Both the position numbers and the translations under genes were made by a program. Shown piece after piece: positions 23,091-31,950 of a DNA stretch of 64,000 nt. Origin of the DNA: Sphingopyxis sp. GTDB taxonomy: Bacteria; Pseudomonadota; Alphaproteobacteria; Sphingomonadales; Sphingomonadaceae. Each line of letters opens with the position of its first letter. The first letter of the stretch is position 1. The stretch is taken from positions 186,001-250,000 of the forward strand of contig PNNB01000015.1 of NCBI GenBank assembly GCA_013823985.1. The letters run 5' to 3'. Below the pieces are notes generated by a model. The model had not been told where the DNA came from. It searched no databases and worked only from the letters and a program-made list of their open reading frames with translations.

Positions 23091-24965
23091 ATGCCCGCCA
23101 CCATCATTCAAACCAACGACAAGCCCTTTGAAAAGAAGGTCATTGATCCGGTCACCCTCGACATCATCGAAAACGCGCTGCGCAACGCCCGCATCGAAAT
23201 GGATGCCACGCTGGTCCGCACCGCCATGTCGCCCGGCATTCGCGAACAGGGCGATGCGTTTCCGCTGATCGCGGACCACACCGGCAAGATGATCGTTGGC
23301 CAGTTCGGCAGCTTCATCGGCGGCTTCCTCGATAATTGGGAAGGCACGTTGGAAGACGGCGACATGATCTTCCTGTCCGACCCCTATTCCTGCGCAGGCG
23401 CGGTCAGCCACAGCAACGACTGGCTGGTCCTGTTGCCAGTGTTCAAGGATGGTCGGCTGATCGCCTACACATCGATGTTCGGGCACCAGTCCGATATCGG
23501 CGGCAAGGTCGTGGGGTCGATGCCCATCAACGCACGTTCCATTTTCGAAGAAGGCGTCCGTATTCCGCCGGTGAAAATCTGGAAAAAGGGCGAGTATAAC
23601 GAAGACCTGATGAAACTGGTCATGCACCAGACGCGCAAGCCGGATTGGTGTCAGGCCGACCTCAATGCCCTGATCGCGTCCTGCCGCGTGGCTGCACGCC
23701 GGGTGATCGAAATGGCGGCGCGTTTTGGCGACGATGTCTATATTTCGGCGACGCAGGAATTGCTTGCCCGCAACCATCGCGCGATGAAATCCCTGATCGC
23801 TATGGCCATCGGCGAAGAACCGGTGAGCTTTGAAGATTATATCTGCGACGATGGCATGGGGTCAGGCCCCTATAAGATCAAATGCACCATGTGGCGCGAG
23901 GGCGAAAAGGTGGTGCTCGATTTCGCCGGCACCGACCCGCAAAGCCAGGCGTCGATCAACTTCTATCTGAACGAGAATATGTTCAAGATGTTCTTCGGCA
24001 TCTACATGATCATGGTCTTCGACCCGCAGATATTGTTCAACGACGGTTTTTACGATCTGATTGATGTGCGCATTCCGGACGGCTCCCTGCTCAAGCCGAA
24101 ATTCCCGGCGGCGCTGTCGGGGCGGACCCATGCTTTAGGACGCATATTCGACATATTGGGCGGGCTATTGGGGCAGAAGACGCCCGAATTCCTCAACGCT
24201 GCAGGCTTTTCATCTTCGCCGCATCTTTTCTATTCCGGCAACGACAAGAAAGGTGACTGGTTCCAGTTGTTCCAGATCGGCTTTGGCGGCATTCCCGGTC
24301 GGCCCATGGGCGATGGGCCCGATGGCCATTCGCTGTGGCCCGGTTTCACCAATGTGCCGAATGAGTTTCTGGAACGCTATTTCCCGCTTCTGATCGAACG
24401 CTACGAAACCGAACCCGACAGCGGCGGCGCAGGCCTCCACCGCGGCGGCAACGGCATCCACATGACCTACCGTTTCCTCGCAAGCGGCACCATTTCGATT
24501 CACGATGACCGCTGGTTCGTGCCCCCATGGGGCGTGAATGGCGGCGAACCTGGAAAACGCGCGCGCAAGGTGTTGGAAAAGGCCGACGGCACGGCCCAGA
24601 TCATCGGCAACAAGGTCGAAGATGTCCATGTCGAAGAAGGCGACCAACTGCACTTCATCACCTGGGGCGGCGGCGGCTGGGGTGACCCGCTGGACCGTGA
24701 TCCGGCCTTGGTCGGCAAGGAAATCACCCAAGGGCTGGTCACCGTCGAAGGCGCGAAAGCCTATGGCGTGGTTGCGGGGTCGGACGGTGCGGTTGACCAT
24801 GCCGCAACCGAAGCGCTCCGCACAAAAATGCGGGCAGAGCGCCCTGCCTTGGAACTGTTCAACTATGGCCCGGCGGTCGAAAAGTTACGCGCCGACTGCG
24901 AAGCGGAGACTGGCTTGCCTGCCCCTGTGCAGCCGAAATGGGCAACTTTGGAGGCAGCGGAGTAA
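23091..24965 (+). CDS. hyuB: hydantoinase/oxoprolinase family subunit B (HyuB)
   Basis: A 624 aa HyuB family protein, the partner of HyuA. Recognisable parts are DPVTLDIIENALRNARIEMDATLVRTAMSP at the start, the FLSDPYSCAGAVSHSNDW region, and the C-terminal PGGGGWGDPLDRDP-like stretch (here WGGGGWGDPLDRDP). The metal-dependent hydrolytic or carboxylating site lies in this subunit or at the interface in known complexes. GAGGAGA precedes ATG 23091. The stop is one base before the GTG of the CoA transferase gene, so it is a tight operon. Confidence 0.92.
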   Translation: MPATIIQTNDKPFEKKVIDPVTLDIIENALRNARIEMDATLVRTAMSPGIREQGDAFPLIADHTGKMIVGQFGSFIGGFLDNWEGTLEDGDMIFLSDPYSCAGAVSHSNDWLVLLPVFKDGRLIAYTSMFGHQSDIGGKVVGSMPINARSIFEEGVRIPPVKIWKKGEYNEDLMKLVMHQTRKPDWCQADLNALIASCRVAARRVIEMAARFGDDVYISATQELLARNHRAMKSLIAMAIGEEPVSFEDYICDDGMGSGPYKIKCTMWREGEKVVLDFAGTDPQSQASINFYLNENMFKMFFGIYMIMVFDPQILFNDGFYDLIDVRIPDGSLLKPKFPAALSGRTHALGRIFDILGGLLGQKTPEFLNAAGFSSSPHLFYSGNDKKGDWFQLFQIGFGGIPGRPMGDGPDGHSLWPGFTNVPNEFLERYFPLLIERYETEPDSGGAGLHRGGNGIHMTYRFLASGTISIHDDRWFVPPWGVNGGEPGKRARKVLEKADGTAQIIGNKVEDVHVEEGDQLHFITWGGGGWGDPLDRDPALVGKEITQGLVTVEGAKAYGVVAGSDGAVDHAATEALRTKMRAERPALELFNYGPAVEKLRADCEAETGLPAPVQPKWATLEAAE

Positions 24966-24966
24966 C

Positions 24967-26157
24967 GTGGAAAACACCGGCGCACTCAAGGATATCCGCG
25001 TTATCGAATTGGGCCAGCTGATCGCCGGCCCCTTTTGCGGCCAATTGCTGGGCGACATGGGGGCGGAGGTCATCAAGGTCGAACCACCCGGCCAGGGCGA
25101 CCCGATGCGCAATTGGGGACGCGGCGACGATAAGCTGTGGTGGGAAGTGGTTGCCCGCAATAAAAAGGCAGTGTCGGCGAATTTACGCATCCCGGAGGGC
25201 CAGGAACTGGTGCGCAAACTTGTCGCGACCGCCGACATCTTGATCGAGAATTTCAAGCCCGGCACCATCGAAAAATGGGGCTTGGGCCCCGATGTCCTGC
25301 AGGCCATTAACCCAAGGCTGATCATCGTACGCGTATCGGGCTATGGCCAGACGGGCCCCTATTCGGCGCGCGCCGGATTTGGTGGGATCGGCGAAGCGAT
25401 GGGCGGATGGCGCTATATTGTGGGCGATCCCGATCGTGCCCCCAGCCGCATGGGCATATCAATCGGCGACACGCTGGCCGCGACCTATGGTTGCATGGGT
25501 GCGCTTGCCGCGCTGCATGCCCGGGAAACCACCGGCAAAGGGCAGATTGTCGACAGCTCGCTTTATGAATCGGTGCTTCAGGTCATGGAAAGCGTTGTCC
25601 CGGAATATCACTGGTCCGGCTATATCCGCGAACGGTCCGGATCGTTTCTGCCCGGCATTGCACCGTCCAACGTGTATCAGTGCAAGGATGGCGAATATCT
25701 GATCGGTGCCAATCAGGATGCGGTTTGGGCGCGGCTGGCAACGGCCATGGGGCAGCCCGAGCTGGCACAGGACCCGCGTTATGTCGACCATGTGTCGCGC
25801 GGCAAAAACCAGATTGAACTTGACCACCGGATCAACGAATGGACCAAGACGTTGACGGTGGAGGAGCTGGAAGCATTGATGATCGCGCATTCGATCCCGG
25901 CGGGAAAAATGTACCGAGCGCCCGAAATGCTCGCCGATCCCCATTTTGCCGCCCGCGATTCGATCATCGATGTGAAAACCGAACGGTGGGGGACGCTGAA
26001 AATGCAGAATGCCTTCCCGAAGCTATCAGATACACCAAGCCGCGTCCGGACCCCTGCGCCATCCGAAGTCGGACAACATAACGCCGAAATTTACGGCGGG
26101 CTGCTGGCAATGGACGACAGCGAGATTGCCGCGTTGAAGGCTGCGGACGCCATTTAA
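24967..26157 (+). CDS. CaiB/BaiF (class III) CoA transferase
   Basis: A protein of 396 aa of the class III CoA-transferase family, which swaps CoA between carboxylic acids by an Asp-bound intermediate. Visible are IRVIELGQLIAGPFCGQLLGDMGAEVIKVEPPGQGDPMR at the N-terminus and GQIVDSSLYES with the expected catalytic Asp. The GTG at 24967 is chosen because GGAG lies upstream and the HyuB stop is immediately before; a much longer in-frame reading would overlap hyuB by over 400 bp. It could activate a hydroxy-acid for the HMG-CoA-lyase-like enzyme. The stop overlaps the next start (TAATG). Confidence 0.92.
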   Translation: MENTGALKDIRVIELGQLIAGPFCGQLLGDMGAEVIKVEPPGQGDPMRNWGRGDDKLWWEVVARNKKAVSANLRIPEGQELVRKLVATADILIENFKPGTIEKWGLGPDVLQAINPRLIIVRVSGYGQTGPYSARAGFGGIGEAMGGWRYIVGDPDRAPSRMGISIGDTLAATYGCMGALAALHARETTGKGQIVDSSLYESVLQVMESVVPEYHWSGYIRERSGSFLPGIAPSNVYQCKDGEYLIGANQDAVWARLATAMGQPELAQDPRYVDHVSRGKNQIELDHRINEWTKTLTVEELEALMIAHSIPAGKMYRAPEMLADPHFAARDSIIDVKTERWGTLKMQNAFPKLSDTPSRVRTPAPSEVGQHNAEIYGGLLAMDDSEIAALKAADAI

Positions 26158-26789
26158 TGGATGATGTGAAGGCCAATTATGCCGGCGCATTTGACGGGCA
26201 TCTGGCTTTTGGCGATCGGCCCGCCCTGCTGATTGTCGACCTCGTGATGGCCTATCTCGACCCGTCCTCGCCGCTTTATGCGGGTGTCGAAAGTGCGTTG
26301 GCGAGCAATGAGCGCTTGGTCGCGCTGGCGCACGAAAGCAAGATCCCGGTGATCTTCACAAATGTGGTCTACGAACCGGGCGGCACGAATGGCGGCTTGT
26401 TTTACAAGAAGATTCCCGCGTTGCGCGCGTTCGATGCGGGATCCCCGCTGGGGGCGTTTCCACCGTCCTTGCAACCGGCGGGACATGACCTCGTCATCAG
26501 CAAGCAATATGCGTCCGCCTTTTTTGGCACGGGGCTTTCCGGGACATTAGCGGAGATGGATGTCGACACGCTTGTCATAACCGGTTTGTCGACGTCAGGC
26601 TGTGTTCGGGCGACGGCGCTGGATGCGTTGCAATATGGCTTTGCACCCTTTGTTGTCCGCGAAGCCTGCGGCGACCGGCACCCCGCCCCACATGAGGCGA
26701 ACCTGTTTGATCTGCAGGCCAAATATGCGGAGGTGGTGAGTGAAGCGGATGCAATTGCGCTGATGCAGGGCGAGGCCAGCCGCGCGTAA
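26157..26789 (+). CDS. isochorismatase-fold N-carbamoyl amidohydrolase (N-carbamoylsarcosine amidase-like)
   Basis: A 210 aa cysteine hydrolase. The triad of this fold is present: Asp28 (LLIVDLV), Lys116 (VISKQYAS) and Cys149 (GLSTSGCVRA). The overall sequence, including DPSSPLYAGVES, KQYASAFFGTGL and CGDRHPAPHEANLFDL, resembles N-carbamoylsarcosine amidohydrolase, which releases ammonia and CO2 from an N-carbamoyl acid. That is what a HyuAB ring opening of a hydantoin would yield. It is the last gene of the operon and overlaps the CoA transferase stop by one base. A 355 bp gap follows. Confidence 0.85.
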   Translation: MDDVKANYAGAFDGHLAFGDRPALLIVDLVMAYLDPSSPLYAGVESALASNERLVALAHESKIPVIFTNVVYEPGGTNGGLFYKKIPALRAFDAGSPLGAFPPSLQPAGHDLVISKQYASAFFGTGLSGTLAEMDVDTLVITGLSTSGCVRATALDALQYGFAPFVVREACGDRHPAPHEANLFDLQAKYAEVVSEADAIALMQGEASRA

Positions 26790-27144
26790 GTTTGCAGTTC
26801 GCATTTGGCGCAGAAGCACGCGTGTCTGAAAAAAGGGAGGAATGACCGCTCTATTGTGCCGTCATTCCTCCATAAAAGGCGATACCATTGTGCGGGAAGG
26901 ATGCCTACCACCCGACCAATTTCTGCCACCCCCGAAATGGGGGAAAGCAGGTTTCCGACGCCGGTTTGCGAAAGAGGGAGGCCCTTTCGCCAAACCGACA
27001 TCAGAACTCAAAAATTTGCATTCGTTCAAGTCCGACGTAGCGCGCCAAGGGTCGAAATCGACATGCAAAAAACTCTAATCTCCCGCAGCCCTTCTATTGT
27101 GATCACCACCGATTATGAGGTGCGCCCCAATTTGGCTTCATAGT
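26790..27144. other. 355 bp intergenic region with an 11 bp inverted repeat
   Basis: Lies between the convergent catabolic operon and EAL gene. GGAGGAATGAC (26836-26846) pairs with GTCATTCCTCC (26861-26871) around a 14-base loop, followed by ATAAAA; it could terminate the operon. A second short pairing CCCCC-GAAAT-GGGGG lies near 26931-26945. A 26-codon frame at 27063-27143 has no ribosome site, so I do not call it. Confidence 0.5.
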
Positions 27145-27921
27145 TTATGCGTTACTGACCAACCGAAGCGCCGGGCGCGATTTTCGAAGCTGCCACTGCC
27201 GCAGTTCGGCAGGTCTTCCGACATGATAGCCCTGATAGAAATCCACTAGGGTTTTGGGGAAGCGCAGAATGTCTTCCTGGCTTTCCAAGCCCTCGACCAC
27301 CAGCGCTGCACCATAGGTGCGCGCCAGAGCGGCTTTTTCGAGAAGCTCGGCCGTTACCGCCTGCCCGCTTTTCATGCGAAGCTTCACCAGCGCGGGATAT
27401 AGCACGGACAGATAAAGTCCTGTGGAGTTACCCTCGCCAAAATCATCGACCACCATCTGCATCCCCAATCCGTCGAGGGCGCTGGCAAATTCGGCGGCAT
27501 AAAGCATATTGGAAATGGCGTGCGTTTCGGTGACCTCGACATAGAGACGGGGGCATATTGCCGCCGCATCTTTCAGGCGTGCGATAATTTCCGCACAGGC
27601 ATCTTTCTTGCTGAGCGTCGCACCCGAGATATTTACACCGATATTGATGTCGTCATTTTCCAACAACGCGACAATCGCAACATCGAAGCTGTGGATGTCG
27701 AACGCGATAATATCGCCAGTCACCTCCAGCCATTCGATAATGGTCTGCGTCCGCCGATCGTCGTCACGCGCGCCTTCAAAGCGGGCCAGTTGCTCGAAAT
27801 AGAGAATTTCTTTGGTCGAAGCACAGATTACGGGTTGATACACATAGCTGACGGCATCCACGCCATCTGCGCTCATGATAGGGAAATGTTTCTCGCCATC
27901 TGTTTGGGTATGATATGCCAT
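27145..27921 (-). CDS. EAL-domain c-di-GMP phosphodiesterase
   Basis: A 258 aa stand-alone EAL domain. The signature reads EQLAR (ExLxR form) near residue 46. The catalytic set appears intact: Asn in GVNISG, Glu in YVEVTE, the Asp pair in DDFGEGNS (usual DDFGTGYS), Lys in VKLRM, Glu in EGLES and Gln in QGYHVGRP. It should hydrolyse c-di-GMP to pGpG in the cytoplasm. There is no sensor domain or GGDEF partner. ATG 27921 is preferred to the TTG at 27930 because AAGGA is better spaced. A long regulatory-looking region lies upstream. Confidence 0.9.
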   Translation of the reverse strand: MAYHTQTDGEKHFPIMSADGVDAVSYVYQPVICASTKEILYFEQLARFEGARDDDRRTQTIIEWLEVTGDIIAFDIHSFDVAIVALLENDDINIGVNISGATLSKKDACAEIIARLKDAAAICPRLYVEVTETHAISNMLYAAEFASALDGLGMQMVVDDFGEGNSTGLYLSVLYPALVKLRMKSGQAVTAELLEKAALARTYGAALVVEGLESQEDILRFPKTLVDFYQGYHVGRPAELRQWQLRKSRPALRLVSNA

Positions 27922-28585
27922 CTTGGCCAATTCCTTTACCGGTCCAACACAACGAAAATTCGTTTACGTAACTTCCCTGCCTTTGCCCTTGGGCGTTATG
28001 TGAGGGGGAAGACTAAAAAGCTAAAGCCTCCCCCCTCTTGGGGTGACGATGGATTAAATGGCGCTCACTCAGTTGCGACCCGAGCTTGAGCTTGCGCCCC
28101 ATCGTCGATGCCGACAGCTGGAGACCCGATGAGGGACCTGCCGACATATCCGGATGAACATTTGCCGAAGTCAATTTGAATGACCGTGGCAAAGCCCATA
28201 TTCAAAACACCTAACGATCTGTATTTAAATCGCTAAATACATCCGGATGGTTTGCACCATATGTTGCCGCCCGTCCTTTGCATTCGTTCCGGCAGCGTCT
28301 GAGCCATTTATAGATAGCACTACTATGTATGTCAATATCAATTTCCAACCGCTTTCAGAGCCTGATATGTCGTTGAAACTAGGCGACTTAGCGCGCGGCT
28401 TATGCGCCACCGCATATACATATGTGCCGCAGGCTGCTCCAAAACGGATGCTCTTCCGATGCGCAAAGCTGATTCGAATGTCCGCACATTAGTTCAACCT
28501 ACACAGACGCGTTTATCGGCCTTGAAAGCGGTTCAGGGGTCGTGCAAAGCGCAGGCAACATATCGCGATGCGTGACGGAGTATTT
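27922..28585. other. 664 bp divergent intergenic region with several palindromes
   Basis: No convincing coding frame. TGTATTTA (28220-28227) and TAAATACA (28234-28241) form a perfect inverted repeat. ATCCGGATG occurs twice (28148 and 28241), and an AT-rich palindrome CATATACATATG lies near 28415. It probably carries promoters for the EAL gene (minus) and the NDUFA9-like gene (plus), and possibly a small RNA. I cannot define these from sequence alone. Confidence 0.5.
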
Positions 28586-29533
28586 ATGCAGGGCAAATTA
28601 GTTACCATTTTCGGAGGCAGCGGCTTTCTCGGCCGCTATGTCGCGCAAGAGTTGCTGGCTATGGGCGTCCGCATCCGGGTGGCATGCCGCAACCCGTCGA
28701 TTGCGATCTACATCAAACCGTTGGGCAATCTGGGTCAGGTCCAGTTGGTCGCCGCCGACGTCCGGAAACCCGGCAGCGTCAAACGCGCCGTCACCGATGC
28801 GGACGCCGTCGTCAATCTGGTCGGCAGCTTCGCCGATATGGATGCCATTCAGAATGTCGGCGCCCGCAATATTGCCCAGGCGGCCGCAGAACAGGGTGTC
28901 GGCACGTTCGTGCATATTTCGGCCATTGGCGCCGATCCGGAAAGCGCAGCGGACTATGGAAAGAGCAAAGCGGCGGGCGAAGCCGCGGTACGTGAATATT
29001 TCCCGACCGCCACCATTTTGCGCCCATCGATTGTCTTTGGGCGTGAGGACCAGTTTATAAACCGTTTCGCGGGCCTGATCCGCATGCTCCCTGTCGTTCC
29101 CGTCATTGGTGGTGCTACGCGATTCCAGCCTGTCTTCGTAGGCGACGTTGCAAAAGCCGTCGCAGCCGCATTGACGGGTTTGAAAGGTGAGACCCTTGAA
29201 CTGGGCGGGCCCGAGATTTTGTCGATGCTGGATCTGAACCGCTGGATCGCCAAAGCGATCGGCCGTGATCCGCTGTTCATTGAAGTCCCTGATGTAGCAG
29301 CGGAACTGCTCGCCAAGTCAACCGGATGGTTGCCGGGCGCACCGATTACGATGGACCAGTTCCGCATGCTCGGAAACGATAATGTCGTGACCGGCAAGGA
29401 TGGACTTGCCGCCTATGGCATCGTCCCCACCCCGATCGATGTGGTCGCGCATGACTGGCTTACCCTGTATCGCAAGCATGGGCGGTTCGGCACGGCGACT
29501 ACAAACGCAACTGCGGCGGACACAAAGGCATGA
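28586..29533 (+). CDS. complex I NDUFA9-like NAD(P)-binding epimerase-fold protein
   Basis: A 315 aa atypical short-chain dehydrogenase/epimerase. It has an N-terminal Rossmann motif GGSGFLGRYV and the body typical of the NDUFA9 subfamily (VRVACRNPSIAIYIKPLGNLGQVQLVAADVRKPGSVKRAV). In alphaproteobacteria these proteins resemble the complex I accessory subunit and bind NADPH without clear catalysis. ATG 28586 has CGGAG at good spacing; an in-frame ATG at 28568 does not. The stop overlaps the uppP start (ATGA). Confidence 0.88.
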   Translation: MQGKLVTIFGGSGFLGRYVAQELLAMGVRIRVACRNPSIAIYIKPLGNLGQVQLVAADVRKPGSVKRAVTDADAVVNLVGSFADMDAIQNVGARNIAQAAAEQGVGTFVHISAIGADPESAADYGKSKAAGEAAVREYFPTATILRPSIVFGREDQFINRFAGLIRMLPVVPVIGGATRFQPVFVGDVAKAVAAALTGLKGETLELGGPEILSMLDLNRWIAKAIGRDPLFIEVPDVAAELLAKSTGWLPGAPITMDQFRMLGNDNVVTGKDGLAAYGIVPTPIDVVAHDWLTLYRKHGRFGTATTNATAADTKA

Positions 29534-30330
29534 CGGATTGGCTGGTTGCGATCATCCTCGGCATTGTCGAGGGTTTGACTGAATTCCTCCCTGTATCTTC
29601 CACCGGCCATCTCATCCTGGCGACCGAGTTGCTCGGTTACGACGCCGGCCGCTGGGCAATTTTCAATATCGCAATCCAGCCGGGGGCGATCTTGGCTGTG
29701 GTCGTTCTCTATTGGCGGACGTTCATGGATGTCCTCAAAGGCTTATTTACACTGGAATCTGGTGCGATTGCATTTGTGCGCAACCTGCTCCTTGCCTTTT
29801 TCCCGGCCGTCATTCTGGGCCTCGCCTTTGGTGATATCATCGAGGTGATGCTGGAAAATGCCGTCATTGTGGCGTGGGCGCTGATCATCGGGGGCTTTGC
29901 CATATTGGTTGTCGAAAAATACGCCAAGCCCGAAGAAAGCGGCGGCGTTGCGGCGCTGTCGGTAAAGCAATCCGCGATGATCGGGCTGGTGCAATGCCTC
30001 GCCATGATCCCGGGGGTCAGCCGATCAGGTGCCACGATCTTGGGTGCCATGTCGCTCGGCATTGACCGCAAGACCGCTGCTGAATTCAGCTTTTTCCTTG
30101 CGATGCCGACGCTGACGGGGGCGACGATATTGCAGCTGTTCAAGCATCGGGATCAGGTGAGCATGGACGATATGGGGCTGATCGGTATCGGCTTCTTCGT
30201 GTCGTTCGTGGTGGCATGGATTGTCATCAAGGCATTTCTTGCGGTTGTGACACGCTACGGATTTGGACCGTTCGCATGGTACCGAATCATTGCAGGAACA
30301 GCCGCTCTTATCTGGCTTGCGCAGAGATAG
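29530..30330 (+). CDS. uppP: undecaprenyl-diphosphate phosphatase UppP
   Basis: A 266 aa polytopic membrane enzyme that recycles undecaprenyl diphosphate to the monophosphate carrier for peptidoglycan and polysaccharide export. Both family motifs are present: GIVEGLTEFLPVSSTGH (about 12-28) and PGVSRSGATI (about 161-170), containing the catalytic Glu, His and Arg. The start ATG overlaps the stop of the NDUFA9-like gene. A 160 bp gap separates it from gltD. Confidence 0.96.
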   Translation: MTDWLVAIILGIVEGLTEFLPVSSTGHLILATELLGYDAGRWAIFNIAIQPGAILAVVVLYWRTFMDVLKGLFTLESGAIAFVRNLLLAFFPAVILGLAFGDIIEVMLENAVIVAWALIIGGFAILVVEKYAKPEESGGVAALSVKQSAMIGLVQCLAMIPGVSRSGATILGAMSLGIDRKTAAEFSFFLAMPTLTGATILQLFKHRDQVSMDDMGLIGIGFFVSFVVAWIVIKAFLAVVTRYGFGPFAWYRIIAGTAALIWLAQR

Positions 30331-30490
30331 GTCCGAATCGGAATTAGTTTATTGTAATAAAATTGCTTTGCCGTGAAACTAGCAAAAAGAAATGGCAATT
30401 TAAGTCAATAACGCTGTCCTATTTTGACGCTTTAGACGTGACAGCACCGGTGGAGCGGTCTATGCGCGACGCGATGTAAAGGAGTGCGTC

Positions 30491-31933
30491 GTGGCCAAAG
30501 ACCCTATGCTGAAATTCGTATCCAAGGCGCAGGCCTATCCGGAAAAGCGCGCGCCCGAGCTGCGTGCCGAGGACTTCCACGAAATCGCCAACCGCTACGC
30601 TCCGGAAGCTGCCGCCGACCAGGCTTCGCGCTGTTCGCAATGCGGGGTGCCGTATTGTTCGGTCCACTGCCCGTTGCAAAACCACATCCCCGACTGGCTG
30701 CGCCTGACCGCCGAAGGTCGATTGCGCGAGGCATATGAGCTTTCGAACCTCACCAGCACGATGCCCGAAATCTGCGGCCGCATATGTCCGCAGGACCGAT
30801 TGTGCGAAGGCAATTGTGTCATCGAATTTTCGGGCCATGATGCGGTCACGATTGGTTCGGTGGAAAAATATATCACCGACACCGCATGGGAACAGGGCTG
30901 GGTCGAACCCATTGAAGTCGGTCCTGCGCGCGGACAGTCTGTCGGCATTATCGGCGGTGGTCCCGGCGGATTGACGACCGCAGAATATTTGCGGGTCGCG
31001 GGATATGATGTCCATGTATACGACCGTTACGACCGCATGGGCGGGTTGCTGACCTATGGCATCCCCGGCTTCAAGCTGGAAAAGGACGTCGTGATGCGCC
31101 GCATCAAGCGGCTCGAAGACAGCGGCATCATTTTCCACGCCAATTTCGAAGTGGGCCGGGACGCGACGCTGGATGATCTGCGCGCAAAGCACGACGCGGT
31201 TCTGATTGCGACGGGCGTTTACAAGGCACGCGACATCAAAACGCCGGGTATCGGCCTCGACGGCATTGTCCCTGCACTCGACTATCTGACCGCTTCGAAC
31301 CGCAAGGGCTTTGGCGACACTGTCGACGCGTTCGAGAGCGGCGCGCTGAATGCCGAAGGCAAGGATGTGGTCGTGATCGGTGGCGGCGATACCGCGATGG
31401 ATTGCGTCCGCACCGCCATCCGTCAGGGCGCCAAATCGGTCAAATGCCTTTACCGCCGCGACCGTGAAAATATGCCCGGATCGCAGCGCGAAGTTGCGAA
31501 CGCCGAAGAAGAAGGCGTCGAATTTGTCTGGCTGTCGGGGCCCAAGAGCTTTGACGGCACCGACAAAGTCGAGCGGGTCCATGTATCCAAAATGCGCCTC
31601 GGCGCGCCCGACGCATCGGGCCGCCGTGCGCCGGAAAATGACCCAGCCGGCGACTTCACAGTGAACGCCGATCTGGTGATTACCGCCCTTGGCTTCGAAG
31701 CCGAAGACCTGCCCGTCCTTTTCGGTGCGCAGGATCTGAACGTCACCCGCTGGGGCACGATCCGCGTCGATCATACGACGCAGATGACCAATCTCGACGG
31801 CGTCTTTGCCATTGGCGATATTGTCCGCGGCGCGAGCCTTGTCGTGTGGGCGATCCGCGACGGACGCGACGTCACGCAGCATATCCACAACTGGTTGCAG
31901 GCCAAGGCAAAAGCGGCAAAAGTCGCGGCCTGA
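30491..31933 (+). CDS. gltD: glutamate synthase small subunit GltD
   Basis: A 480 aa flavoprotein that passes electrons from NADPH to the large subunit for glutamate synthesis from glutamine and 2-oxoglutarate. N-terminal cysteine clusters (CSQCGVPYCSVHCPL and CGRICPQDRLCEGNC) bind 4Fe-4S centres. FAD motif GIIGGGPGGL and NADPH motif VVIGGGDTAMD follow. It starts at GTG 30491 with AAAGGAG upstream. Unlike most genomes, two DUF2059 genes lie between gltD and gltB. Confidence 0.97.
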   Translation: MAKDPMLKFVSKAQAYPEKRAPELRAEDFHEIANRYAPEAAADQASRCSQCGVPYCSVHCPLQNHIPDWLRLTAEGRLREAYELSNLTSTMPEICGRICPQDRLCEGNCVIEFSGHDAVTIGSVEKYITDTAWEQGWVEPIEVGPARGQSVGIIGGGPGGLTTAEYLRVAGYDVHVYDRYDRMGGLLTYGIPGFKLEKDVVMRRIKRLEDSGIIFHANFEVGRDATLDDLRAKHDAVLIATGVYKARDIKTPGIGLDGIVPALDYLTASNRKGFGDTVDAFESGALNAEGKDVVVIGGGDTAMDCVRTAIRQGAKSVKCLYRRDRENMPGSQREVANAEEEGVEFVWLSGPKSFDGTDKVERVHVSKMRLGAPDASGRRAPENDPAGDFTVNADLVITALGFEAEDLPVLFGAQDLNVTRWGTIRVDHTTQMTNLDGVFAIGDIVRGASLVVWAIRDGRDVTQHIHNWLQAKAKAAKVAA

Positions 31934-31950
31934 CCCTTGGGAGACAATTC

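Noticed and set aside
24538..24966. Upstream extension of the CoA transferase frame
   Set aside because: It overlaps hyuB by over 400 bp in another frame and lacks family similarity; GTG 24967 has a ribosome site and begins at the family N-terminus.
27063..27143. 26-codon frame after the catabolic operon
   Set aside because: No ribosome binding site and no recognisable peptide character.
30419..31888. Long open frame on the minus strand, opposite gltD
   Set aside because: It mirrors gltD codon structure, has no family motif and is low-complexity in composition; gltD with its Fe-S and FAD motifs is the real gene.
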